Below, piece after piece: positions 15,044 through 23,614 of a DNA stretch of 64,000 bases. This DNA is from Planctomycetota bacterium (GTDB lineage Bacteria > Planctomycetota > UBA1135 > GCA-002686595): positions 124,001 through 188,000 of the forward strand of contig DUCM01000017.1 of the NCBI GenBank assembly GCA_012959785.1. The letters run 5' to 3'. Position 1 is the stretch's first letter; each line of letters starts with the position of its first letter. Position numbers and translations under genes: made by a program. The notes under the pieces are model-generated. The model was not told the origin of the DNA and did not search any database. It worked only from the letters and a program-made list of their open reading frames with translations.

Positions 15044-16924
15044 TCAGTGAGTTCGTTTGCCAAAGGCTCCCAGCACGGCGCCCTGCAAGACGGGCTGGTT
15101 GGTGAGCAGACCGCGCTGGACCTTGAGCCACTGGACTTCTTCCAGGCCGCCCCACTCGCCGAGGGCATAGCCTACCCGGCGGAAGTCTCCTTCGCCCGCA
15201 TTCAGGGGCGGATGCAACAACTCGTCGCGCAAGCCGTGAATGCTCAGCACCCGCGTCACCAAGAGCGACGCGAGTACGCTGCGATCAAACGGCCCGTTCC
15301 AGACCGCTGTCCGCAGCCAGGGCAGGGCGTCGCTGGCCTTGGCGTCGAGCATGGCGAGGGCCAATTCTACATTCAGGTCGATGTTCCCTTCGACGGGGAA
15401 GTGCTTGACAAATAGGTCGAGGTACAACCCGGCAGCCTCACCGCGCAAAGCCTGCACGGCGCGCACGCCCCGGGCTCCCTCGGGCCAGTCGCCAGGCGCG
15501 CGCTTGCGCAGTTCAGTCGCGAGCACTTCGCGTGCCTCACGATCGCCTTCGAGGCCCAAGCCCGTGGCGGCCGAGAGGCGATCCTCACCTTCAAGGTCCG
15601 GTAAAACCCGACGCAAGAGGCCCTTGATGGGCGCCTCGCCTGGCGTGCGCAAGGCCGCCTTGAGGTAGGCGCCAAAGGCATGATGCTCGGGGTCCAGCAA
15701 GACATCTTTCAACGCGTCCAGGGCCAGAATGTCCCCCAGGCGTGCCCGGGTGATTTGCAGGCTGGCGCGCACTTGAGAGCTGGAGTCGCCTTCGAAGCGT
15801 TCCAGGAGGCCCAGCATCGAGACTCGGCCCAAGCGGGCCCAGGCATCGAGGGCCCTCATGCGGTCGGTTGGGGTCATGTCATTCCAGCCATCCTCCAGGC
15901 CCATGACGGCATCAGCTAAACCGGCGCGCACCAAGAGGTTCGTGGTGCGCACGGAGATGCCGGGCTCCGCGAGGGATAGCTGCAACAGTTCCAGGGAACG
16001 AGCTTCGAGGCCAGCGCTTTCGATCTCGTTCAGGATCACGATCCAAGCCGCTGGGCCCTCGGGCACCACCAAGCCGCTGGCGATGGCGCGGGCCAAATCC
16101 TCGGGCATGGAGCGAGTCACGGCGCGCAGGCTGGCGAAACTCTGGTGGTGGATGAGGGCGGCCATGAGGTGGTCGGCGACTCCCAGTTCGAGACGGGTGG
16201 CCGAGGCGTGCAACACGACGCCGTCCAGGAAGGCTCGGCGAGCGAGGAGTCGGTCCAGGCTGCGTTGCTGCCAGGTGATGCCGTCCACCAGGCCGAAGCG
16301 CTGAGCTGCGGCCCAACGCAAGTTGAAGAGAGTCTTGCCCACCTCGCTGGGCTGCGAAGCTTCGGGAGCGAGCACTCCCACGAGCAGGTCGCGGGCCAGG
16401 TCTGCATCGGGGCCACTGCCCTCGGCGATGGCGTCGACCCGGGAGCGGGCGGACTTGCGGCCGGAGCGCAAGAGCGCCAGCATGGCCGCGGCGCGAGCGT
16501 CGGCGTTCGGGTCTTCGAGCAACGACTCGAGCTTCGCCACGACCCCCACGCCCAGCTCACCCATGGCCAAGATGGCCGCCTCGCGCAAGATGCCCTTCCC
16601 AGCCTCAGCGACAGCGCTCAGGCTCGAAACTTCGCGCAGCGCTTCGGGCCGGGCACAGCCCAGGGCCATGAGCACCGTGGCGCGCTCGCTGTCGGCGAGA
16701 TCAGGTTCGAGCAAGCGCTTGCGAGCGTCGTGTTCGGTGCGCGGGGTGAACGAGATGCGCCGGTCACGCTCGAGGAGCGCTTGCCAGGACTCACTAGCCT
16801 GGGCTTGGGACTGGGCGCTTTGGGCCTTCTTCAAACATCCCGCGAAGGCGCCGGACGGGGGCGCGCCAAGGAAGAGCAGAGAGGCGCACAGCACCCACAG
16901 TCGGTGGTTTTGGGGACGAAACAT
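15044..16924 (-). CDS. Exported HEAT-repeat protein
   Basis: This 626-residue protein starts at ATG 16924 with a signal peptide (LWVLCASLLFLGAPPSGAFA). The mature chain is mostly short Ala/Leu/Arg/Asp-rich helical pairs of HEAT type. Examples are ILREAAILAMGELGVGVVAKLE followed by LLEDPNADARAAAMLALLRSG (both shortened here to ILREAAILAMGELG and DPNADARAAAMLALLRSG), and repeats around DRLSAATGLGLEGDREAREV. HEAT solenoids are protein-binding scaffolds; no catalytic motif is seen. It is the first gene of the apparent arginase-wzm-wzt-methyltransferase unit. A second, unrelated HEAT protein lies at 26806-28287. Confidence 0.8.
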   Translation of the reverse strand: MFRPQNHRLWVLCASLLFLGAPPSGAFAGCLKKAQSAQSQAQASESWQALLERDRRISFTPRTEHDARKRLLEPDLADSERATVLMALGCARPEALREVSSLSAVAEAGKGILREAAILAMGELGVGVVAKLESLLEDPNADARAAAMLALLRSGRKSARSRVDAIAEGSGPDADLARDLLVGVLAPEASQPSEVGKTLFNLRWAAAQRFGLVDGITWQQRSLDRLLARRAFLDGVVLHASATRLELGVADHLMAALIHHQSFASLRAVTRSMPEDLARAIASGLVVPEGPAAWIVILNEIESAGLEARSLELLQLSLAEPGISVRTTNLLVRAGLADAVMGLEDGWNDMTPTDRMRALDAWARLGRVSMLGLLERFEGDSSSQVRASLQITRARLGDILALDALKDVLLDPEHHAFGAYLKAALRTPGEAPIKGLLRRVLPDLEGEDRLSAATGLGLEGDREAREVLATELRKRAPGDWPEGARGVRAVQALRGEAAGLYLDLFVKHFPVEGNIDLNVELALAMLDAKASDALPWLRTAVWNGPFDRSVLASLLVTRVLSIHGLRDELLHPPLNAGEGDFRRVGYALGEWGGLEEVQWLKVQRGLLTNQPVLQGAVLGAFGKRTH

Positions 16925-17024
16925 GGGGCTTTCCGAGGGGGCTGAAATATCGGCCGTCAGGAAGTTATCGACAGGTAGAAACCCTTTTCTGGACAGCCCA
17001 AGGGCAGGGAACCCCCCCGATTCT

Positions 17025-17390
17025 CTATTCTCGCCTGGGAGTGAGGTGAAAGACCACCTCCAGGCTGCCCGCTTGCAGGGGGCCGAGGTCGAGAGCGCCG
17101 TGGTAGTGCTCGCCGCGGCTGGCCTTGTAGTGGCCCGAATCGCCCGTGTTCAGGCCCGATAGCTCGAATCGCCCGGCCAAATTGCTAACCGCCCGCTGGC
17201 CATCGGGGCCCTCGACCAAAACTCCCACCAAAACATCGCCGGTGGAGCCATCGAGGGTCGTGCCCACCACCTGGGCGGCGCCTCGCCCCCCTGCGCCCCC
17301 GGCTCCCGAGCCATCGCAGGCCAAGCAGATCAGGCCGAGGGCCAGGGCCAGGACCCAGGCGTGCCCCAAGTTCAGCCCGGCAGGCCGCAT
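17025..17390 (-). CDS. Small lipoprotein with a carboxypeptidase-regulatory-like beta domain
   Basis: ATG 17390 overlaps the TGA of the phosphomannomutase gene by one base (TGATG), which suggests coupled translation and decides the start. The 121-residue product has a lipoprotein signal (WVLALALGLICLACDGSG, Cys at the lipobox) and a Gly/Ala linker. Its single beta-sandwich resembles CarboxypepD-reg/Cna-B modules (VVGTTLDGSTGDVLVGVLVE, VSNLAGRFELSGL, LEVVFHLTPRRE). It is probably an envelope-anchored protein. No function can be assigned. Confidence 0.7.
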   Translation of the reverse strand: MRPAGLNLGHAWVLALALGLICLACDGSGAGGAGGRGAAQVVGTTLDGSTGDVLVGVLVEGPDGQRAVSNLAGRFELSGLNTGDSGHYKASRGEHYHGALDLGPLQAGSLEVVFHLTPRRE

Positions 17391-18748
17391 CACTCGGGTT
17401 CCCCCAGAAGCCCCGTGAGCTGCGCCCGGCGCTCGTCGCGGAGCTCCGCACTGGAGGCTTCGAGGTTCAAGCGCAGAAGCGCTTCGGTGTTGGAGAGACG
17501 CACATTGAACCACCACCACTGGGCGTCACCCAGGTCGCCGAATTCCACGGTGATGCCGTCGAGTTCATCCTGGCGGCCATCGGCAAAGCGCTCTTTCAGG
17601 GAAGCGATGGCGGCGGCCTTATCGGCTACCCGAAAGTTGATCTCGCCGGTGGAGTGGTAGCGCCGCAAGCCCGCCACAAGTTCACTCAAGGGCCGGCCAC
17701 TGTTCGCCGCGGAGCCCAGGAAGTTGAGCGCCGAGACCATGGCCAGTACACCCGAATCGCAGGTGAAGTTTTCGGCGAAGTAGAAGTGCCCCGAGAGTTC
17801 GCCGGCGAAGACTGCGCCCTTCTCGCGCATGGTGGCTTTGATGAAGGAATGCCCCACGCGATCACGAATCGGCTCGCCGCCGCGCTCGACGATCTCTTCC
17901 TTGACGACCCACGAAGAACGCAGGTCGTAGACGATGCGCGCGCCCTTCTCGCGCTCGAGATAGGCGCGCGCCAGAAGCGCCGTCATCAGGTCGGCGGGAA
18001 TCGTTGCGCCCGTTTCATCCACGAAGCAGCACCGATCTGCGTCGCCGTCGAAGGAGACGCCGAGCTGCGCGCCGCTCGAACGCACGAGCTCGCGCACATG
18101 GTCCAGGTTCTCTTCCTTGAGCGGGTTGGCCTCGTGCACCGGAAAGGTGCCATCGGGGTCCATCAACATGCACTCCGCGCTCACCGATTCCAGGCCCTCG
18201 AGGATCGAGGGCAAGGTGTGGCCGGCCATGCCGTTGGAGGCATCGATGGCGATTCGCACGGGCTCGTCGAGGGCCGCGAAGGAGGTCACATGAGCCGCGT
18301 AGGCTTCCAGCAGCTCCACTCGCTCGATCCCGCCGCGCTCGGCTGTCAAGCCGGGATAATCCCCCGCGCAGATTTTTTCGATGTCGAGAATGCCGTTGGC
18401 TGCCGAGATGGGCGTGGCGCCCCGCCCGCAGAGCTTGAAACCGTTGTATTCGCCGGTGTTGTGACTGGCCGTGACCACCAGCCCCCCATCGCAGTCCGTC
18501 GAGCCGATGGCGAAATAGCACATGGGCGTCGAGGCTAGGCCGATGTCGATCACGCTCGCTCCGGCATCACGCATGCCATCCATCACGGCCGTGGCAATCT
18601 CCGGCGAGTGGGTGCGCATATCGCGGCCCACGAGCAGTTTCTTGGCGCTCAGATGGGTGGCGAAGGCGTGGCCGATCTTGCGCGCGAGGCTTGCGTCCAA
18701 TTCGTCGGGAACGACACCGCGGATGTCGTAGGCTTTGAAGATTCCCAT
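17390..18748 (-). CDS. manB: Phosphomannomutase / phosphoglucomutase
   Basis: This 452-residue alpha-D-phosphohexomutase interconverts hexose-6-phosphate and hexose-1-phosphate to feed GDP-mannose or UDP-glucose synthesis. Visible motifs are the phosphoserine loop VVTASHNTGEYNGFKLCG, the metal-binding loop SFDGDADRCCFVDE, the sugar-binding loop FAGELSGHFYFAEN, and a C-terminal phosphate-binding region near NVRLSNTEALLRLNLEAS. The N-terminus is MGIFKAYDIRGVVPDEL. It would supply precursors for the envelope polysaccharide exported by the Wzm/Wzt system nearby, though it is not in the same transcription unit. PMM versus PGM specificity cannot be settled from sequence. Confidence 0.92.
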   Translation of the reverse strand: MGIFKAYDIRGVVPDELDASLARKIGHAFATHLSAKKLLVGRDMRTHSPEIATAVMDGMRDAGASVIDIGLASTPMCYFAIGSTDCDGGLVVTASHNTGEYNGFKLCGRGATPISAANGILDIEKICAGDYPGLTAERGGIERVELLEAYAAHVTSFAALDEPVRIAIDASNGMAGHTLPSILEGLESVSAECMLMDPDGTFPVHEANPLKEENLDHVRELVRSSGAQLGVSFDGDADRCCFVDETGATIPADLMTALLARAYLEREKGARIVYDLRSSWVVKEEIVERGGEPIRDRVGHSFIKATMREKGAVFAGELSGHFYFAENFTCDSGVLAMVSALNFLGSAANSGRPLSELVAGLRRYHSTGEINFRVADKAAAIASLKERFADGRQDELDGITVEFGDLGDAQWWWFNVRLSNTEALLRLNLEASSAELRDERRAQLTGLLGEPE

Positions 18749-18810
18749 GGGCAGTCTGCGAAGTATTGAGCTGTGAGTTGAGGTTTGGGTTCGGAGAGAC
18801 GCGGGCTAGT

Positions 18811-19860
18811 CTAGCAAGTTGTAGGCTCGCCCAAGATTCTCGCCAGGGCCGCAGCCAGGGTTTCGAGGTCCGCGCCAGAGAGGTCCAGGTGGGTCACGAA
18901 GCGCAACACATCAGGACCCAGGGGCATGACTTTCACGCCTTCGGCCGCGAGGGCTGCGACCAGGGTCGCCGCGTCAAAACGCGGGTGCTCGACGCGCACC
19001 ATGACCAGATTGGTCTCAACATCGTCCGAAGGCGCCCAAAGGCCCTCGTGGGCGTGGCAACAGGCGGCCACTTCGCGGGCAAGATGGTGATCCTCGGCCA
19101 GGCGCTCGACATTCTCGCGCAGGGCCATAAGCCCCGCGGCAGCGATGATTCCCGCCTGGCGCATCCAGCCGCCCAGGCGCTTGCGCAGCACCCTGGCGCG
19201 CACCAGGAAAGCCTCGTCGCCGGCGATAATCGAGCCCACGGGGGCGCCCAGCCCCTTGGAAAGGCAGACCGAAACCGAATCCGCCTGGGCACCAAACTCG
19301 CTTGCGGAGATCCCGCTTGCCACCACGGCATTGGCCAGGCGCGCGCCGTCCATGTGGACCGGGACGCCTGCCTCGCGGGCTACCTCGGCCACGCGGCTCA
19401 GCGCTTCGAGGGAAATCACCCGGCCACCGGAGGCCATGTGGGTCTGTTCCACGCAAATCAGCCCTGTGTCGGGTAGATGGATGTTTTCCGGTCGCAAGGC
19501 GGCGCGCACCTCGTCGGCCTGCAAGGCGCCCTTCGCGCCCGCGAGGGTCACGCACTGCAGGCCGTGCAAGTACCCCGCTGCACCGCCCTCGAAGTTCACG
19601 ATGTGGGCGCCGCGCTCCACCACCAACTCCTCGCCCGGTCGCGTCCAGGCTCCCAGGGCAATCTGGTTGGCCATGGTGCCCGAGGGCACGAACAGGGCGC
19701 CGGCCTTGCCCACCCAATCGGCGGCGTACTCTTCGAGGGCGCGCACCGTGGGATCGCCGTCGAGCACATCGTCGCCCACATCGGCCCGGGCCATGGCCTC
19801 GCGCATGGCAGCCGAGGGCCGGGTCAGGGTGTCGCTGCGAAAATCGCTTCTGACGCTCAC
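18811..19860 (-). CDS. ltaE: Low-specificity L-threonine aldolase
   Basis: This PLP enzyme cleaves L-threonine or allo-threonine to glycine and acetaldehyde. The 349-residue protein has the family N-terminus DFRSDTLTRPSAAMREAM, ADVGDDVLDGDPTVRALEE, the PLP-ring segment FVPSGTMANQIAL, and the Schiff-base lysine in CLSKGLGAPVGSIIAG. GTG 19860 overlaps the TGA of the upstream aminotransferase (GTGA), so the two are co-translated. Together they suggest amino-acid catabolism or glycine supply. Confidence 0.93.
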   Translation of the reverse strand: MSVRSDFRSDTLTRPSAAMREAMARADVGDDVLDGDPTVRALEEYAADWVGKAGALFVPSGTMANQIALGAWTRPGEELVVERGAHIVNFEGGAAGYLHGLQCVTLAGAKGALQADEVRAALRPENIHLPDTGLICVEQTHMASGGRVISLEALSRVAEVAREAGVPVHMDGARLANAVVASGISASEFGAQADSVSVCLSKGLGAPVGSIIAGDEAFLVRARVLRKRLGGWMRQAGIIAAAGLMALRENVERLAEDHHLAREVAACCHAHEGLWAPSDDVETNLVMVRVEHPRFDAATLVAALAAEGVKVMPLGPDVLRFVTHLDLSGADLETLAAALARILGEPTTC

Positions 19861-21032
19861 GCGGGCTGTAACGACTCGCGCACGCGGCGCATTCCTTCGC
19901 GGATATTCTCGATGCTGTTGGCGTAGCTGAAGCGCATGTAGCCCTCACCCAGATGGCCGAAGCTGGTGCCGGCGATGGTGGCCACGCCGGCTTCGTTCAG
20001 GAAGAGGTCCTCGAGCTCTCGGGAACAGAGCCCCGTGCCGGAAGTATTGGCGAAGGCGTAGAAGGCGCCACCGGGGGTCAAGCAGCTGAAGCCGGGGATG
20101 CCATTCAGCTCCTCGACGATGATTGCACGGCGCTCGAAAAAGGCCGCGCGCATCGTGTCCACGGCGGTCTGCGGGCCGCGCAGGGCCTCAATGCCCGCCA
20201 CCTGGGCCACGGCGTTGGTGCACGAGTTGGAGTTGATTTGCAAGCGTTCGGCGTCGGCGATCAGGTGCTTGGGCCAGACACCGTAACCCAAACGCCAACC
20301 GGTCATGGCGTAGGTCTTGCTCCAACCGTCGAGCAGGATAGTGCGCTCGCGCAGGGCTTCGAACTCGAGGAAGGTCACATGTTCCGCGCCGTCGTAGAGC
20401 AGCCGCGAGTAGATTTCATCGGCCAGCACATAGACGCCGGGGAACTTCTCGAGACCGTCGGCGAGTTTCTTCAGCTCCGAGCGCGGAACCACCCCACCGG
20501 TAGGATTGGCGGGCGTGTTTAGGATCAAGAGTCGCGTCTTGGAGTTGATCTTGGCCAGAACCTTGTCGGCGTCGAAACAGAAACCGCTGGCCTCCTCGAG
20601 TTCCATGGGCACTGGCTTGGCGCCCGAAAACTTGATCATCGACTCGTAGATCGGAAAGCCGGGGTTGGGGTAGATGATCTCCGTGCCCTCTTCCCCGAAC
20701 ATCATGATCGCGAAGAACATGGTGGGCTTGCCGCCGGGCACGATCATCACCTGGTCGGGGTGTACGGTTTGCTTTCTGTTCTTGGCGATGTCCTCGCAGA
20801 CCGCCTCGCGCACTTCGATCAGCCCCTTCGCGGGGGTGTACGAGTGGTAGCCGTCCTTGAGGGCCTTGCGACCGGCCTCGACGATGTTTTCGGGGGTACG
20901 AAAGTCGGGCGCTCCGATGTGCAGGTGCACGATGGACCGGCCCTGGGCTTCAAGGGCCTTGGCCTTGGCGAGGACTTCGAAAGCGGTTTCGGTCCCCAGT
21001 TGGGACATGCGGTGGGCTAGTTGCAAACTCAT
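19857..21032 (-). CDS. Class I/II PLP aminotransferase (aspartate/alanine type)
   Basis: This 391-residue fold-type I aminotransferase has HLHIGAPDFRTPENI and YHSYTPAKGLIEVREAVCED near the N-terminus. It also has NTPANPTGGVVP, the DEIYSRLLYDG segment with the PLP-binding Asp and Tyr, the Schiff-base lysine in GWSKTYAMTGWRLGYGVWP, and RFSYANSIENIREG with the C-terminal carboxylate-binding Arg. These features place it near aspartate or branched aminotransferases with broad use. The exact substrate is not predictable. It starts at ATG 21032 and is followed by the overlapping threonine aldolase gene. Confidence 0.9.
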   Translation of the reverse strand: MSLQLAHRMSQLGTETAFEVLAKAKALEAQGRSIVHLHIGAPDFRTPENIVEAGRKALKDGYHSYTPAKGLIEVREAVCEDIAKNRKQTVHPDQVMIVPGGKPTMFFAIMMFGEEGTEIIYPNPGFPIYESMIKFSGAKPVPMELEEASGFCFDADKVLAKINSKTRLLILNTPANPTGGVVPRSELKKLADGLEKFPGVYVLADEIYSRLLYDGAEHVTFLEFEALRERTILLDGWSKTYAMTGWRLGYGVWPKHLIADAERLQINSNSCTNAVAQVAGIEALRGPQTAVDTMRAAFFERRAIIVEELNGIPGFSCLTPGGAFYAFANTSGTGLCSRELEDLFLNEAGVATIAGTSFGHLGEGYMRFSYANSIENIREGMRRVRESLQPA

Positions 21033-21143
21033 GGTCTCCTGACAGTCTGATGCCTATGCGCGGGTGCCACAGGGTACGCCGGAGAGCTGAAAATTACGAC
21101 CCGGCCAGCAAAAGCCGCCCAAAGCCTCCCCCCCAATCAACCC

Positions 21144-22418
21144 CTAGAAGTGCATTTGGAATTCCACCATCAGCGCGCTCTCGTCACCCACAATCTCGCC
21201 CGCCTGAGCTGTACCTTCCAGGGAAACATCCGAGGAATAGATCGAGTGCACAAAGCTGGTGCGCAAGAGCGCGTGGCTGGAGAGGTACCAGTTCAGCCCC
21301 GCCGATAGGCTGGTCACGCGCGGGGTGAATTGGCCGGGCTGCAAGAAGCCCAGGTCCTGCAGGGCGTCGTCGCTCTCCAGAACCGAGAGGCGCAAGGCCA
21401 GGGCCAGGGCGCCCGAGCCACCGCCGCCGTAGGGATTCACGGAGGACTTTGGGCTGACGCCAGCGAAGGAGATATCCGTGGCTCCGGAGAGCACCTGCTG
21501 ATACATGACATAACCGCCATCATGGGCGACATCGCTCTGCGCGCCCATGCGCGACAGCTCTTCTTCGATGTGGATCCATTCGGCTTGCAACATATACGGC
21601 CCGTCATACCAGGCCGCCTCGAGCCCCAGGCGCCATTGGGTGCCGTCGACTGACACAGCATCTGCATAGTGCATCAAGGGCAGGCCGGCGGCGTTGCGGA
21701 TGGACCCACCGGTGAGATCGCGCTCTTCCTGGCCGTAGGTCGCTGCCAGGCCAAATTGCAGAGACTCGAAGGTCGTGGAGAAGTCGCCCCGAAAGGGATG
21801 CCACATCAAGCGCGCCGCAAGCTCCTCGCCGTCATCGTGGGATTCTTGATCCCCGCCGTTGTACAGCCCGATCCCGTACTCGGCCCGCCCGGCGTTGCCG
21901 TTCAAGAACAAGCCGTGCTGCTCCGCGGGCACGAACTGCTGCATGATCGAAAACTGCGGGAACGGGATGTAGCGCCGCGAACGAACCTCTTCGAGGCCGA
22001 AGGGCGCCTTCATGCGACCGATCATCAAGAGATCCTGACCGCCGAACAGTTCAGCGCCCAGCCAGGCCTCTTCCAGTTCGACCTCGTGGGGGCTGAATTT
22101 GGTCTCGACACGAAAGCGGTAGTGCTCGTCAAAAGTGCCCGCGACCTCGAGGCGCATGCGCTTGATCTCGACCTCGGACTGGGGCTTCCGGGAGCTCTCG
22201 CTGCCGCGCAGGAGAGTCTGAAAAAGACCCTCGAGCACGATCTCGTTCCGTCCGTCTCGCGAGCGCATGAAGAACCCGTGGTCGTAGCCCAGCGTGGGGC
22301 TGGAGAGGTCGGCTGGACTGTGCTCCGCCTCTTGGGCCGAAGCGAAGGGCTGGCCGGCTCCCAGCGAAAGAGCCGCCAAGGCCGCGCTGAACGCCCGGAG
22401 GATATTGGTGAAGGGCAT
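21144..22418 (-). CDS. OprO/OprP-type outer-membrane porin
   Basis: I place the start at ATG 22418 because MPFTNILRAFSAALAALSL gives a normal signal peptide ending near SAQEAEH. The 424-residue protein has the N-terminal strand pattern of phosphate-selective-type porins (EIVLEGLFQTLLRG, EIKRMRLEVAGTFDEHYRFR, LLMIGRMKAPFGLEE). It ends in a terminal Phe (EFQMHF), the BAM recognition signal. OprO/P relatives take up phosphate, polyphosphate or other anions. The gene is divergent from an Fe(III)-type ABC importer operon across a 176-bp region with repeats. It may therefore supply the same substrate to the periplasm. Confidence 0.87.
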   Translation of the reverse strand: MPFTNILRAFSAALAALSLGAGQPFASAQEAEHSPADLSSPTLGYDHGFFMRSRDGRNEIVLEGLFQTLLRGSESSRKPQSEVEIKRMRLEVAGTFDEHYRFRVETKFSPHEVELEEAWLGAELFGGQDLLMIGRMKAPFGLEEVRSRRYIPFPQFSIMQQFVPAEQHGLFLNGNAGRAEYGIGLYNGGDQESHDDGEELAARLMWHPFRGDFSTTFESLQFGLAATYGQEERDLTGGSIRNAAGLPLMHYADAVSVDGTQWRLGLEAAWYDGPYMLQAEWIHIEEELSRMGAQSDVAHDGGYVMYQQVLSGATDISFAGVSPKSSVNPYGGGGSGALALALRLSVLESDDALQDLGFLQPGQFTPRVTSLSAGLNWYLSSHALLRTSFVHSIYSSDVSLEGTAQAGEIVGDESALMVEFQMHF

Positions 22419-22488
22419 GCCGCAGGATGGCCAGGAAGGGGGCAGTGGACTGGCCACTGTGTAGGAGGTTGGATGGGACCCTCCTAGG

Positions 22489-22526
22489 TAACGAAAGCGC
22501 CCTCTTGATAACGAAAGACGGGCGCT
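22489..22526. promoter_or_regulatory. Candidate operator in the porin / ABC importer divergent promoter
   Basis: TAACGAAAG occurs twice, at 22489-22497 and 22509-22517, exactly 20 bp apart, which is two helical turns. An inverted repeat AGCGCCC (22496-22502) and GGGCGCT (22520-22526) overlaps the two copies. The site sits 71 bp from the porin start and 68 bp from the importer start. This is the arrangement expected for a dimeric regulator controlling both directions. Confidence 0.5.
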
Positions 22527-22594
22527 GATGCCAGCCCGCAGAGCCCCTGAGGCTAAACTACCCCCCCCCTTCCCACGCCACCGCCCCCTCGCCC

Positions 22595-23614
22595 ATGCAC
22601 CGCCCTGCGCTCGCGGCTCGACTCTCCCTCGCCGTCCTCTCTTGGCTTGCCGTTAGCGGCTGCGGCCAGGAACCCGATGTGGTCATCTACTGCGCCCTCG
22701 ATCAGGTCGACTCCGAGCCCATCCTGCGCGAGTTCGAACGCCGCACGGGGCTCAAGGTGCTCGCCGAGTTTGATGTGGAAGCCCACAAAACAGTGGGCCT
22801 GGTGCGCCGCATCCGCGAGGAGAGCTCGCGCACCCGCTGCGATGTCTTCTGGAACAACGAGATCGCCCACACGGTCTCCCTGGCGGCGGACGGTTTTCTC
22901 GCTTCCTACGACTCGCCAAACGCGGCTTCAATCCCGGAGGGTTTCCGCGATCCAGAGCGGCGCTGGACCGCCTTTGCGGCACGGGCGCGGATCTTCATCG
23001 TGAACACACTCCTGGTGAACCCCACACAGATCCACGGTATGTGGGACCTCGTCTCGTCCACGCGCACCGGTCCCGTGGGAATGGCACGGCCCCTGACCGG
23101 CACGACCCTGACCCACATAACTGCTCTCTTCGGTGTACTGGGCGAGGAGCGCACCCTCGAGTACTTGCAAAAAGTGAAGGACACGGAGGTCAACCTGACC
23201 AGCGGCAACGCGACCCTCATGCGCCTGGTGCGCGACGGTCAACTGGCCTGGGGTTGGACCGACACCGACGACTACAACCGCGCCAAGAAACAAGGCTACC
23301 CGGTGGAGGCGGTTTTCCCAGACAGCGCTGAGGGCGAACTCGGCACGCTCTTGATCCCCAACACCGTGGCGATCCTGAAGGACGCTCCGCACCCAGACGC
23401 CGCGCGCCAGTTGGTGGACTACATCCTGTCCCTGGAAGTCGAGCGGCGCCTGGCCAGTTTCGACGGGGCCCAGATCCCCCTGCACGCTGAACTCGCGGAC
23501 GAGGAGCACCAACTGCCTCTCGAAAAAATGCGCCCCATGAAAGTGGACTACGCTGCAATCGGCGCCGCGATCGACGCCCGCTTCATCCAACTCAAGAAGA
23601 TGTTCCTCGAGTGA
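22595..23614 (+). CDS. Fe(III)-type ABC importer substrate-binding lipoprotein
   Basis: This 339-residue protein has a lipoprotein signal (LAVLSWLAVSGCGQEP). Its mature start, VVIYCALDQVDSEPILREFE, is typical of the ferric-iron/extracellular solute-binding family (FutA/AfuA-like). The segments CDVFWNNEIAHTVSLA, TAFAARARIFIVNTLL and GWTDTDDYNRAKKQGYPVEA fit that family. It would deliver a ligand in the periplasm to the overlapping permease and ATPase. Iron is the default guess, but anion-binding relatives exist and the divergent gene is an OprO/P porin. It ends GTGA-overlapping with the permease gene. Confidence 0.85.
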   Translation: MHRPALAARLSLAVLSWLAVSGCGQEPDVVIYCALDQVDSEPILREFERRTGLKVLAEFDVEAHKTVGLVRRIREESSRTRCDVFWNNEIAHTVSLAADGFLASYDSPNAASIPEGFRDPERRWTAFAARARIFIVNTLLVNPTQIHGMWDLVSSTRTGPVGMARPLTGTTLTHITALFGVLGEERTLEYLQKVKDTEVNLTSGNATLMRLVRDGQLAWGWTDTDDYNRAKKQGYPVEAVFPDSAEGELGTLLIPNTVAILKDAPHPDAARQLVDYILSLEVERRLASFDGAQIPLHAELADEEHQLPLEKMRPMKVDYAAIGAAIDARFIQLKKMFLE

